Shown: one piece after another, positions 14,579 to 26,857 of the stretch
How positions within the stretch are numbered: position 1 is the first letter of the stretch
Layout: each line of letters starts with the position of its first letter
Assembly (NCBI GenBank): GCA_003342895.1
Contig: PTFA01000011.1
Location: 6,529,045-6,593,044 of the forward strand
DNA: 64,000 nt
Direction of reading: 5' to 3'
Origin: Casuarius casuarius
Lineage: Eukaryota; Chordata; Aves; Casuariiformes; Casuariidae
Position numbers and translations under genes: made by a program
Notes under the pieces: generated by a model
Told to the model about the DNA's origin: nothing
Seen by the model: only the letters and a program-made list of their open reading frames with translations
Database searches by the model: none

Positions 14579-14790
14579 CATAAAAAGAGTCCCCAGGACT
14601 GAAGCCAATCCAAGACTGAAGAGGAAGAAACCTCCACCATGGACATCATACTCCTCCCAGCAAGGACCACAGGGTGCAGCCAATAACTTGTAAATCCCTC
14701 CCTCCCCTAGTCTTCTGGAGGAATACTGAAGCTGTCAACTTTAGGACCTAGAGGCGCAGGAAAAGGTGAGCCTGACACCAGAGAAAAGGG
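14579..14790 (+). promoter_or_regulatory. Candidate TATA promoter and first exon
   Basis: Within an unusually GC-rich patch for this neighbourhood (about 14.1-14.8 kb), a TATA-like box (cataaaaag, 14579-14587) lies about 60 bp upstream of an ATG in near-ideal context (ccaccatgg, ATG at 14639). That ATG opens only a 15-codon frame ending in TAA at 14684-14686. Downstream are two good donors: aaaag|gtgagc (GT at 14766) and ggg|gtaagtat (GT at 14791), the latter close to consensus. TATA, roughly 30 bp to a start site, then a strong donor is what the first exon of a spliced transcript looks like. The short frame argues for a noncoding RNA, a 5' UTR exon or a decayed gene. An AATAAA at about 14.405 kb lies upstream of the TATA box, so the order does not fit a retroviral LTR. 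All of this is inference from motifs. Confidence 0.3.
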
Positions 14791-14799
14791 GTAAGTATT

Positions 14800-17700
14800 A
14801 GGAAGCTTTCGTATGGCAATTTCACTTGTCTTATCAATGAGGGTGGTTTTTTGTACTAATTACATTATTTGGACTATTAGACCATTAAAACATTAATTGG
14901 AATAGTAGTAAATTCTTAACTCCAGGTATACGGTTTGTCCACTTTCGCACAGAAAAAGATTTTGAGTGGAACTCCTGTCACACTGTCTGGCAGTTATGAA
15001 AGGGAGTTCATCCATGCATAAAAGAGGAAAAAAAACAGGTAATATATTTTAGTTAACANCAGATGTATATGATATCACTGATGAAAGAATGCTTAAAGCA
15101 TTTTATAATTAAATATAGTTAAGTAAATATATACTGTGAAACCCACAAGCTCAATAGAAATAGCACAAATGTTCTATTTCTAAACCCTTGCAGAAAGATT
15201 GTTTTTTGTCAGCTTTGGCCTGGGTGCTAGCATCATTTTGAAAGTATTACCTCCATTCCTTGGAAAGCTCTCATCACAAAAAACAAGCCAACAGTAAGAC
15301 ATAGTTCTTTTTTTTTAATTTGTAGGGGATTTATGTTTTGAGTCCATGCAGCTGTGAAGTCTTACATACAATAATCTCTTAAGAAATACAAAGGTGTTAG
15401 AAATAGATAATACTGATACATATTTACAGTTTGATAGTGAGGACACCATGTCTTTGAAATAGAAGTAGAAATGAATTCATAGAAACCACATCATAGTACC
15501 TTACCTATAATGAACCCATGAGTAACCCACTGAAGATTATGGGGCTTCTGACAAAGTAAGATACTTCTTTGTCTGATTAATAGTTGTTGATAGAACATAG
15601 TCTGATACTTAGATTTTCCTTCTGATAGAATTTTTAGANGTATTCAATTTTATGATTAACTTTAGGTCAGGCTTGCTGTTCTGATTCCAGTTGAGTGCCT
15701 TGTTCCATGAGTTATTCAGTGAGTACAGTATTTCTCAGCACGATTACAGGATACAGGATCTGGCCTTCTTTATCCTTTCTTTAAACAGTATTTCTTGAGC
15801 AAAGGCCGTGCTGATGCTTCTGCAAGACAGAAATACGAACAGAAATGAATCATTCAGTCTAACTCATTTAGTCTGAAATGATATCCATTTCCCAAACTAT
15901 AGTTTTGCCACTTACTTGCTATTGCCTATATGCTTCAACAAGTGCTCCAAGGCATTCATTTTTGCTTCTGTGGTGCTTACCACACGGTTTTCTTAAACTA
16001 ACAATTACCAGCTTAGACTCACTAATGGCCATCAGGCAGCAGGCTCATTCAGATTAGCTGAAGTTAAGTGGAACCCATTAGTTTTACCATCTTGCCGTGA
16101 CTTGCATTTTTCATCTAAAAACGTTTGAAAATTTACCTCCCACCCTTTTTTCTCCTGCTATCCCCTAATGCTTAATACTGCTTATTTTGAAACATGTAGC
16201 TAGTTAGAGAAGCAAACTTTTCCATAGTGATTTCTGCTGTCACAGGAAGAGTGACGAGCCACTGACGTTTCTGGAAGAAAACTAGACAAAGAACACCCAC
16301 CAAACATGTATTTACACTTTCACCTCAGTTTTTTAAATGTAAGGCTAACAAAACACCAGGGTTTCTCTTATCTTCCAGCCTGCAAGTTTTGGCTGAATAG
16401 GAAAAGAGCAATAAGCACAATCTCCTGGCCTCCAGCACATCCACATGTGAGCTAAAGAATCAATCCGACGATGGCAAGTCCAGCGGTGTCCAGATGGGAC
16501 AGCACCTGCTATTCATGTACTAAGGAGCCCTACTAATTCTGGGCATCTCAGAGTCACTGCACATATAATGCACAGTGAATGCAGACATATTTCTGTCTGG
16601 GAAATATGAGACAGAAATACACAAACCCTATTAGGTGTAATCTTGAGAGAGCTTTTGCTCAATTAATACTACAGCGAAATTAAAAAAAAAAAAAAAAAGA
16701 AAAAGGAAAAAAAAAAGACCTGCCATAAAGAGAGGAAATAATTGCAGCACCTCCTAAGGAATAATACATCATCTTTTCACACTACTAATTTTCCTTGCTG
16801 CCTCTACTAACAGCCTCAGAATCCTACCTAATTGTACCCCTTCATTCCTTTGCCAAATACATTGTTATGTCTGCTTCTCTGGCTGTCTTTTGCTCAGTTC
16901 TCAGTGTATTAACTGGCAAATGATAAGACACTGAAGTATGGAGAAATGCAAACTGCATTAAATGAAGACTTCAGATCACTCGAATTAGCCAGTTGGCTGT
17001 GGAAACCTTTCCGTCTATGTGTTGTTCCACTATTGAGAGAAAAGCTCTATACAGATCTGGTCATTTTTACACAATGGCCAAGACTTTGTCTCCGTCAGCT
17101 TTTTACAAAAGGAAACATTAACATATCCTCTAATCTCATTCTGATATTTCTAAACCTTTTCCCTTCCTAAAGTAAGAAAAATGGATTAAGGAAATCACTC
17201 TTTTCCCTCTTTTTGTGCTTAATTCCCACTTCAATTTTAAATTTACTAAGTACTCACCCAGTACTTTTATGACTTGCGCTCTCAGATAGGAACTTTGGGG
17301 ATCAACTCCAGGTCTGTCTTTACACAAAGCTCTTAGTTCTCAGTGTCCAAACTCCTTCTTTTGTACGTTCACTTCTTATCTTCATCTTGGATATCTAGTA
17401 AACAACAAAACCTAGTAGTAGCATTTATTTTGGNTTTTTTTTTTCAGATGATCAGTAATTGTAGGGTTTCCCATTGTTTTTCTGATGTTATGAAAATCAT
17501 GAAAATAATCATAGTGTAGGAAATGCTAAGGTGGATAGAACAAGAAAACCANTTTCCTTCCACTTTTGCCCTTTGAGAACTATGCGTATATCTTATGTGT
17601 TAAGCTCTTCAGTACAGTATTAATATCTGATCTGTTCATTGTACTATCAGCACCTTCAATGTTCAACACTGGTGTGCCTATATCTTCCAGAGCCCTTAGA

Positions 17701-18361
17701 GCTGTGTCTCAACATAATGCCAGGTCCAAATTATAGGAGATAACAAATATTCATGCATGATTTTCTCAGGTCTATATTTTGTGACATCTCTTTACTACAC
17801 AGGAGAAGTATGTATTAACTCAAGGTTATTACACATACTTATACAACTGGCTTCACATGCCAGGAATACTCTAAATTTTCTCTGTGCAAATTATTTCTGG
17901 TCTCTGAAATAAAAAANTGTGTATGCTTCAGGCAGCCTAGAATGTAGTCCACTCTCTATTGGTGTGTGCATGAACCGTTATGTTGATTTTCTGTTTGATT
18001 TTTCAGCTTTTTCTGTTGTGACTTGCCTATCATTTGTTTGTCATCAATATAATGTTTTAGAAATTGATTCCCTCTTTCATAGCTGAAGCTGCATTGTAAT
18101 TTGGTGTCAGACTGTAGCACAAAAGGAGTTATTTTTTTATACCAAAATGAACCTGGACAAAAAATAATTAGATAAAAGCAGAGTTGAAAATTACGTTGTA
18201 TTTTTTCAAACTACCAGGAAAACATCTAATTAGGTGGCATTCAACTGTTTTATTAAAAGTCTGAAAGTTGAAACTTAGAATTTTGTATATAAAAGGGCTC
18301 TAGAATNGAAGTTGTCTAAATATCTTTTTGGTCTGCATACTTTTTTAAAAAATTAAATATT
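14800..18361. other. Noncoding stretch with poly(A) tract
   Basis: I see no gene. The longest open frame, 74 codons at 16,946-17,170, has no recognisable features. The stretch includes an interrupted A-run at 16,682-16,716. The sequence just left of 18,362 is the flank of the CR1 insertion; no obvious target-site duplication could be recognised. Confidence 0.65.
16682..16716 (+). repeat. Interrupted poly(A) tract
   Basis: An A-run of 17 followed by G-interrupted A-runs. It could be the tail of an old retroposed sequence on the plus strand, but the upstream sequence is not recognisable as a SINE or processed gene, so it is recorded only as a simple repeat. Confidence 0.8.
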
Positions 18362-19462
18362 ACACAGAATCACAGAATCACAGAATGGTCAAGGTTGGAA
18401 GGGACCTCTGGAGATCATCTAGTCCAACCCCCCCTGCTCAAGCAGGGTCACCTAGAGCACATTGCACAGATCACGTCCAGGTGGGTTTTGAATATCTCCA
18501 GAGAAGGAGACTCCAGTACCTCTCTGGGCAACCTGTTCCAGTGCTCTGTCACCCTCACAGGAAAGAAGTTTTTCCTCATATTCAGATGGAGCTTCCTGTG
18601 TTTCAGTCTGTGCCCATCACCTCTTCTCCTGTCACTGGGCACCACTGAAAAGAGTCTGGCCCCATCCTCTTGACACACTCCCTTTATATATTTGTATACA
18701 TTGATAAGACACTCCCCCCCCCCCAGTCCTCTCTTCTCCAGGCGAAACAGGCCCAGCGCTCTCAGCCTTTCCTCATAGGAGAGATGCTCCAGTCCCTTTT
18801 CATCTTCGTAGCCCTACGCTGGACTCTCTCCAGTAGCTCCATGTCTCTCTTGTATTGGGGAGCCCAGACCTGGACATGGTACTCCAGATGTAGCCTCACT
18901 AGGACTGAGTAGAGGGGGAGGATCACCTCCTTCGACCTGCTGGCAACACTCTTCCTAGACACCCAGCCCAAGCCCAAGATACCATTGGCCTTCTTGGCCA
19001 CAAGGGTACATTGCTGGCTCATGGTCAGCTTGTTGTCCACGTGGACTCCCAGGTCCTTCTCCGCAGAGCTGCTTTCCAGCAGGTCAACCCCCAACCTGTA
19101 CTGGTGCATGGGGTTTTTCCTCCCTAGATGCAGGACTCTGCACTTGCTTTTGTTGAACTTCATGAGGTTCCTCTCTGGCAATTTCTTCAGCCTGTCCAGG
19201 TCCCTCTGAATGGTAGCACAGCCTTCTGGTATATCAGCCACTTCTCTCAGTTTTGTATCATCAGCAAACTTGCTGAGGGTGCACTCTGTCCTTTCATCCA
19301 GCTCATTGATGAGTAAGTTGAACATGATTGGCTCCAGTATTGACCCCTGGCGGACACCACTAGCTGCAGGTCTCCAGCTAGACTCTGTGCCGCTGACCAC
19401 AACCCTCTGAGCTCTGCTATTCAGCCAGTTCTNAGTCCACCTCACTGTCATTACTGTCATCC
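18362..19462 (-). mobile_element. CR1 LINE, 5'-truncated, minus strand
   Basis: The left end on the + strand is three reverse-complemented copies of the CR1 terminal octamer (cacagaat), then the conserved 3' block (ggttggaagggacct, tctagtccaaccc). Moving right come the end of ORF2 and then the reverse transcriptase domain. Recognition stops near 19,462, just upstream of the motif 'VRW..NWLN', so about 1.1 kb of a roughly 4.5 kb element survives. 5' truncation is normal for CR1, which retrotransposes by target-primed reverse transcription. Similarity to the typical avian CR1 pattern is high over the whole length, so this is the youngest recognisable insertion in the window. A run of 11 C (18,714-18,724) interrupts the coding part. 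Confidence 0.95.
18448..19460 (-). pseudogene. CR1 ORF2 reverse transcriptase, frameshifted remnant
   Basis: Two minus-strand frames together cover the C-terminal part of the CR1 ORF2 polyprotein, which supplies the reverse transcriptase that copies CR1 RNA at a nicked target. The first frame (18,762-19,460, 232 codons) holds the RT palm: a variant of the 'SGVPQGS' motif reading SGVRQGS at about residues 34-40, the catalytic FADD at about 65-68, then KFNKSKC and HLGR, and EKDLGV near 134-139. It loses frame after ATKM at about residue 220, where one base seems to be missing relative to the family (near 18,8xx on the + strand). The second frame (18,448-18,678) carries the usual C-terminus, with [14 protein letters not shown] (here [10 protein letters not shown]) and [10 protein letters not shown] motifs. 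The sequence between the two frames is also disturbed by the 11-C run. One codon near residue 10 contains an N. The endonuclease domain and ORF1 are absent, so it cannot be active. Confidence 0.93.
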
Positions 19463-19513
19463 CGAAATCTGCTCTCTCCTTCTAAGACCATAAACTCGAC
19501 CTTATTGTATTAT

Positions 19514-19590
19514 ATTGTATTGTGTTATATATAGGACACTTGTATTGTACAAGGACAATTGTATTGTATTGTATTATATATAGGACACTT
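19514..19590. repeat. TTGTA-rich tandem duplication beside CR1
   Basis: A 28-base block (19,514-19,541) containing attgtattgtgttatata and ggacactt recurs at 19,563-19,590 with a single change, giving a 49-bp period. The surrounding bases are irregular TTGTA and TATTG repeats. It lies about 50 bp beyond the 5'-truncated end of the CR1 copy, so it may predate the insertion or reflect local slippage next to it. Confidence 0.85.
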
Positions 19591-19599
19591 TCACTTTCC

Positions 19600-22185
19600 T
19601 AAAACATGGTAATATTTTTTAAAGTGGATGTAAGTCTTCTCTATCCACATGTGGGATAAATGCCTACATACATGACTACATGGCATTTCCATTGGATTTT
19701 GAGGAGTACTCACAATACTTGAATATCAGGAAATTTAGGCCTGATTTATGTAAAAGTTTTTTTTCCCAAGTGTAAGAACACAGATTAAAGAGTGTGATCC
19801 TCTTACCAAAATATTTCTAACAACACAGCCAGAAGAGTGACTGAAATTACATCGGTATTAAAGTGATTTTAATGTTGTTTTCCCTTAACCTAAAGGGGGG
19901 GAGCTGCTTCAGAATCAGCTTTCACCCTTTGATTCTGTACTCATTAAGCATATTTGTGTGGTTAAAGGAACAAGCTTTATAATGTAAGTCAGTTTAAACA
20001 CTTTGCTTAGGGCCTAAACATGGATGTAGGAGTCAAATAATAGTTTTTTAACTTGTATTATTTGAATTTGGGAGGTAATAATGAAATAATAATGAATAAT
20101 AATGAAATAATAAACTCCATATTAGACAAAAAATATAGATTTTATAAAACAGATGAGTTAATAAAGTTTAAAAGTAACCACAGGTTATGCTCAAAGTAAT
20201 AATACTACAAGCTAAAAAGATTTCCACATTGTTATTCAAAGATAAAAATAACTGAAACAGTGTCAACAATGACTCAGTATTTTTATATTTCATTTATTAC
20301 ACACTACAACACTGTATGATTAAACTTAAAATGAAGAAAATGTTTTTGATTGATTTACAGTAAATTTAATCTCTGATTAACATTCCAGAAGGAGGAAAAA
20401 CAAATGAACATGCTATGAAACATGCTAATGATGATCATAATGATAATTGAGAATGTTCTTAGAATAGATAATATCATAATGAAAGCATCAAGACTTTATG
20501 CAGATTATTTTACTCTAGGTTTTATTGAAGGCAGAAGATTTTTCACTTATTTTTGAAAAATTGCATTAGATTTTAAATGCTTCCTGATATAAGATGAAAG
20601 AGAAAAAGGAAATGTTCTCCAAATTTTTAATTTACATTAATTTTGATGCTGCTTTGTTCCTCGCTTCATTCTGTATACATGCATTCATTTTCTTTCCTGG
20701 CTACTAGGCTTTGCATTTACTAATAATAAATCTCTCCCACTGGCTGAAAATCTTACAGCCCCAAACTCTCTTTTTCATTTGTTTCTGTAAGTGTGGTCAC
20801 AACTGAATAATCATGCTAAAGTTACCAGCAATAGGAAGTTACGGAGCTGGTATTCCAAGCACAGAAAAAGAGAAACCACATGGGGATTTCAGTTTAATTG
20901 GTCATGAAATCACCTAAAATCTTTAAAAAGTCCTTACTGAGCTATGATTGATAAAAAAAAAACCTCCAGTGATTTTTCTTAAAAAAAAAAAAAAATGCTC
21001 TCTGTGTCTCCAGTGATCTACAGTTGAAAGCTTGAGAATTACCTCCTAAATGAACTGGACATGATGCAGATAAACCTTTCTTTTCTAGACAATTGATAGG
21101 AATATGAGGATATAAATGGTGAGTAATGGTTCATTACGAGATGAAAATCATACATAATAAAGTAATTCCAATTCAGATTGTGCATCTGGGCCCAATCACA
21201 ATTTGGTCAGAAGATATGTTATGCAGTGGAAAAGAAGGGACATACAGGAGTTAGGCACTTAACATCACAATTTTAAAAGTATTTAGCTTCTATCTGTCAT
21301 AGCAATTAATAAGAGAGAGCCATCTATCAGCCTTAAAAAAAATCCCTGCCCCAGCTTCAACTGAACTCCACAGCGCTGGCACTCCTGTCTCTAAAAGCTA
21401 AGACCTGGTTTCACTTTTTCTCTTGGATCTTCAGTTGCAAACAACAGAGACTTGGCCATGCAGCTATTCTTTACAGACACCCACCCTTGCAGCAGTAAGA
21501 CCTCAGATAAAACCAAAAATCACAACACCATCTTTGGGCTCTGCTCCAAGCTGCCTACTATTTTACTAAGTGGTCAGGTCTATGTATCCTAGAGCCCCAT
21601 CTTAGTTTTAACATACAAGAACCTTTTTTCTAACTTGAAAAGCCCTCTGCACCTTGCAGCACCTCTGCGTTAGCCATCCTGCCTGCAGCTGTAGCTTCTT
21701 CTGCTCATTTAGCTGAATGTTCCTCAGCTCTTTAAGGGGTAGATGCTCCCCACTACACCACACAGTCTTAATGGGGAAGCAACTAATCAGTTAATGGTGC
21801 AGACATATTAATCAGGCAAGGTGGCTATTACAAGTTGAGGGGAAGAGTATAGCACTTTCACAGGTAGCCCTCCCCAGAAAAGTCCCCAACCCCAGCTGTC
21901 TTGAGTTGGTTAACGGGGCAGTACTATAAAGCAAAGGATGTCAGGTTTCATCTCTCTGTGCTTAGCTTTCTTGTTCAGGGCTGAAGCAAATTGGCTTCTT
22001 CTAGTTGAAGCTGTTAGTGCTGGTTCTTCTCAACATAAGTGTTTATGAGCTCTCCAACAGAATATAAAGGAGAGGAAACACTCTTATTTTCAATACACAG
22101 CTTGAAAAGGATTGTTGTGCCAGGTTCTTTTAATCTGCAAGCTTATTATTTGAAATGCTTCATTCAGAAGATGGGATAACTGGTC
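19600..22185. other. Noncoding stretch, nothing recognised
   Basis: AT-rich DNA with an AAT-type microsatellite near 20.08-20.11 kb and short A-runs near 20.95-20.99 kb. The part from 21.3 to 22.0 kb is less AT-rich but has no recognisable exon, RNA gene or transposon. Confidence 0.6.
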
Positions 22186-22189
22186 CAAT

Positions 22190-22260
22190 GCTTTGAGCAA
22201 GAATTCAGGCTTATAGTTCCCAATATGCAGGTGCCTGCGTTAACCACCAGGCCATGAGCT
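22190..22260 (-). mobile_element. Ancient tRNA-derived SINE head
   Basis: On the minus strand the segment contains a pol III A-box-like block (tggcctggtggttaa), then gcaggcacctg, then a decayed B-box-like block (agcctgaattcttgct). Their order and spacing match tRNA-derived SINEs of amniotes, in which 'TGGcctAGTGGTTA...GCACtCACCTG' is followed about 30 bases later by 'GGTTCAAnTCCcTGC'. The copy is strongly diverged, and its body beyond the tRNA-like head is not recognisable. It is not a functional tRNA gene: the acceptor stem and cloverleaf are not preserved. Confidence 0.5.
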
Positions 22261-22264
22261 TCCC

Positions 22265-25200
22265 CAGAGAGAAGAGGGCAGTTAGTCCTCTCGTGTTTTC
22301 TGTTGTTCTCTCATCTTCTTTTAATGCCTTAGGAAGTCTGTAATTTTGGATCTGAAGACAGGTGAGTGTGGGGTTGTGTGCCCTTTGTAGCATCTCATCT
22401 CAGGGAATACTTGTGCTTTTGTCTGCTGACTGCTCTGACTGAGGACAGATTTCAGGTGATTCAGGTGTTGACCCTTTCTGAGGTGACTTCACTTCTGTTA
22501 AGTATGTAAGACTTACCAAGTCTGTCTCCCAGTTGAGTAGCACATTCTGTCCTAGTGCTTTGTGTCCATCTCTGTGTGCACCTGTACCTTTTAGACATGA
22601 TATAAAGTGACAACTGAGAGCAAATGATATTGACAGCTCTTTATTGAACTTAATTACTCTTCAGAGACTGGCATGAATCAATCCTTGTAAAATCCATCTG
22701 TCTCTTTGTGATATGCCAGCTTTTGTAGGGGTGAAGATGGAGGGAAATTGTTCCTGGGGAAGGAGGAGAGGAGTTCTTCCAGTTTACCGATAACTTTTTT
22801 TTAATTCCAGCTACTGAATGATTTTGCTCAAGGAAAATTGTCATAAATATTTACTGGTTAACATAGTGAAAACAAAGGTGGGAAAACTTGGCGTGGCATT
22901 TCATTTTGCTCCATCCAGTAGTGCAGTAAGTACCCTCAACTCCCATTGAAGTTGGTGAATTCCCTGAAAACCTGCTTGCCACCACGGCAGATGAAGTTCT
23001 TTGCTGGCATTAACTTCTTTGTCTAGCGAAGCATTAAATATCTCAAACTGATTTTTTTTTTTGTACTGATGATATAAAATTATGAAATCTGTTTTTTTGC
23101 TTTTTTCTTCTTGAAAACTTACAGTTCTCCTGATTCACATATTTAGTTATCAGCTTTACAGAAAGCAACTGAAAGGATTAACTTACATTATGCTAATGAT
23201 ACAGGATTAATAATTCCCANTGTTTCTCATGAATTCAACCAAAAATCCTCCAGTAGGTAAGCGGGAGATAGCGTCAATAATCAGCCATTGGTATTGTGGT
23301 GTCTTTTGATAGAATACACTCACACTGCTTGCTGTTAACTGGTGTTTCTCAAGCTGAGGACATTTTTTGAAGACAGTTTCCTATTTTTCCTCGTAGTCTC
23401 ATGTGGGCATGTGTTTTCTCCATCTGGAGTGGTGGCATTCATCAGGGCCTTCTCTTATCGCCTTTAACACCCCAGCCCCTTTCTCTGATGGAGGCACTAA
23501 ACTATTGGTACTTAAATGGGGTAGAAAGCAGGANCAAGAACAAAAGTGAAGGCAATCAGCTTAAGACAAACAATCAGTCCTACTTTTGTGCTGGAATAAT
23601 GGAAAAAGCTCATAAAATCTGATCATTTATGGATTGGGTTAACAAGCTGCTTCCTACCACTTCAGCAATTTCAGCTGCCTTGCAGGGCTCATAATCCACG
23701 GTGGTGCCTATAAAAGGGATGGAGGGGGCTCACAATTATTTTAAGACCCCAAAGAGTGGTCAGGGAAGATGAGTAGTTTGTATGGTCTGTGAGGGAAGGC
23801 TGTGAGTATAGGCCTAACAATTTCTTTTCACCTGCTAATCAAACAGCCAGTAATAGCATATATGAATATCTTACTCTTTACCTCCCTTCCCCAAGAAATT
23901 TTGCTGAGGATACAACTTTGCCCCTTCAGAAGCTTATGAGTTTTGCCATTAATGTCAACACAAGCAATGCCGCATTCCAAATATTATTAGTTACAGAACA
24001 GTTCTGACGTAGTTTCTGAGGGAAGGTAACAACATCAGAGAATGAGGGAAAGCTGGAAGAGACAATGAGCTACATAAGGGGACTGAGATGAAAATGTGTT
24101 TTGGACAACAACTTAATTTCGTGATATTTTTAAGCTCTGGTTACTTCTTAAAACACTTTGACCTTGCTATCAACATATGTGCTCACTTTATTTCTAATGA
24201 AGTACTTAATAAAAGACTTTGTGCAATCCTGTGAATATTTAAAGGCAACTGTTTAGCTTTTTGTAGGCTTGAATATTAAAAATCATTTATATGATGGTGT
24301 TTTATCAGGTTTTATCAGGTTTTGAGGTGTCTCTTTTTTGTTCTCTTTTTCCTCTTCAAGAAGAGAAATTGGCTTAGTGTGACTCTGTTCAGCAAAGATA
24401 CTGATCCCATGATGTAATCTAGAACAAAATACACTGACGGGGTGATTTTTATTAATACAGTGGAAGCATATTGATCTAATATCATATATCCAGCACCCTT
24501 CAGAGCTGGACTTAAAAATGTGTTTGAACTGGAACTAACTCAGTTCTCTACCTATCCCAATGCTTAAAAAAAAAAAAAAAAAAAAATGGGGGAGATTTAC
24601 TTTCATTTGTCATGTTATGTCCAAAAGTAGAATTCATGGGAAACAATGAAGTATTCAGAGGTAGCATGCACCAGGAAAAGGCCTACCAAAAAGGGTCTTG
24701 TAATGTGAAGGACACTGTTTATGCTCAGAAAACATGTATTTCCTCCCACCTTAGCTGCTAAATTTCACTCAGTGAAGTGGGATTGCAGATCATCTTTGAA
24801 GCAATTTGTGGCCAATATGTTTCAGTTCCTTCCTGCCTTCATATTCTGTCTCATCCAGCAGGAATTGCTTTTGCTTTCAGCGCATCACCACTTGGCCTCT
24901 ATTAGGCAGGCTGCAGTTGATGTGAAACCAGTATACTAACCCTTTCATTGCTGTTCAGCCTGTTAAACCAATTCATTTGTAGTTCTCTTCGAAGATTTCT
25001 ACTGTTTTTGTGTGCTGACACCCCCCCCCCTCCCGCCATTCTTTCTTTCTGAAAGGCTGTTTAACTTCTGATGGTTAAGACTTGCCTTTTAACTACCAGT
25101 TAGACTTCTGGGACTTATTCACGAGCAGTATGCTCTCATTTCTTTTTTTCTTTTGTCTATGCTGTCCTTTTGTCTTCTGTGGGTTGGTGGTGTTGGGTGT

Positions 25201-26855
25201 TGATTTTTATCCTCCTACAACTTCTGTTCTAAAGAGCAATATCCTCTCTTGTCTCTTCTGTTGCTAGGCTACATGAGTCAAGCTCATTTAAGATACCTTT
25301 ACATGGCATAAAATTGTGCTGTGTAGAAACGCCCAAGCAAGTGAAGTAGCTCGGGTACTGGAAGCACTATAGCCACAACAGTGGTTCTACCTAAGTTAAA
25401 TTACCTCATAGAGCAGTGACTTCTTTGAGCTAATGAAACTATATTTACAGGTACATTGCAGTTGATGTACAATGTAGAGATATCCTTGGTGGTCTGCATC
25501 TCTAGATACTCTCCCTATGTGTCTTTTTCCAGCAGAGCTTCTGGTAACTTGATCAAAAAATTTTGATAACTTCTTTTACTTACAACTAATGACATCCAAT
25601 AAAACTGGAGGGTTCTTCTTTCTCCATTTGACTGCTTGAGAATAAAGCTCCAAGCAGAAATTCTGTCAACCGAACATTAGAGAACCTAAGCCTTTCACAT
25701 GTTCATCTTCCCTGATGTGCGCACGTACCTTGTTGTGAGGGTCCTTTTTGGTGTTAGCTCTTTCTATTAAAATCTTAGTAGTATTTCCTTGAAAAGTGTT
25801 GTCTAGGAGTTTGGATTTTTGGATATATGGGGATTGATTAATCACTTCTGAGTCTTCAACAATGCACTAAACAAAATTCAAAACTATGGCCAGGATTTTC
25901 AAAAGTTACTTATGTCCTCCAGTCTGATTAACTATCTAAGCACTTCCCAGCAGAGCACTAAGCAGCACAAGCAAACATCTGGCATTTCTCTAATTCTCTC
26001 ATCCTCTTCACAGCTGAAAGGAATGTAAAGTGTTTGCTTCAGAAAGATTTTTTGTTATTTATTTTTTAATATACTTACCCCTATTTATTAATTACAAGGC
26101 AAAGAGCTGAAATTTTTCCTTGGAGGATGGTAGGATTTGTGATCATTCCTGTTTCTTTGGGAGGGTTTATCTTTCTCTTTCAGTCTTGCTCCTGAGAAAA
26201 CTGTCTTCTAGTCCAGGTATCCTAGTTCCAAGCAATAAAGGGCTATGAAGATAAAGACAGATTTTTCTGAAAAAATTGTAGGCATGCTGTGTGTAATACC
26301 TAGGTGTAGACAGTAAATGGAATGAGTAGATCTCTAAAGAGAGGTCTTGAGAGTTTTAGTTATGTTCTTTTATGATCCAATACAGCACAATGTTATCTTT
26401 GTACACGACCAAATGACTAGATCAAATAATATAAACAAACTCAACCATACCGACACAGTCCTCTCCAGTTCAGCACATGGCACCTCTACTACACTGCAAG
26501 ATGCTTTGGATGAAGTTACCTTATGATTAGTAGATTAGTGGTCTGAAATGGGACTTAGATGAATGGAGGAAAAACACTTTGGAGGATAGTGGTCCACATC
26601 CACAATTGGTCAATTTCGTCCATAAATATGAGCTTTTAAATCCTGCCCCTGCTACTGCAGAACAGTGGTTTCCTGAAGTAGTGTTGACCGGAGATGGCCA
26701 ACAAACTCTTGTGTTCCAGCATGGAATGGCCAGAAATGGCTGTTCCTCATCTGGATAACAATGGCAGGAGGGGCAAGGGGGACAAATGTTATGTGTCGAG
26801 GGAAAGAAGCCCTCTGTGGCTTAAGAATACCAGGTAGTAGAGAATCTGTACAGAA
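22265..26855. other. Noncoding stretch, nothing recognised
   Basis: No gene is supported. The stretch contains a run of 21 A at 24,566-24,586, a run of 10 C at 25,021-25,030, and a short direct duplication (ttttatcagg) near 24.30 kb. Open frames are all under 75 codons and lack domain features. Confidence 0.65.
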
Positions 26856-26857
26856 AT

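Noticed and set aside
14100..14800. GC-rich patch with AATAAA and TATA box considered as a retroviral LTR
   Set aside because: The polyadenylation-like signal (about 14,405) lies before the TATA box (14,579), the reverse of LTR order. I see no TG...CA ends, no primer-binding site and no internal retroviral genes.
18385..19410. Plus-strand frames of 66-92 codons across the CR1 copy
   Set aside because: They are antisense shadows of the minus-strand CR1 reverse transcriptase and 3' region.
22190..22260. Functional tRNA gene
   Set aside because: Only the A-box and B-box resemblance remains. No acceptor stem, anticodon stem or T stem pairs properly, which fits a decayed SINE.
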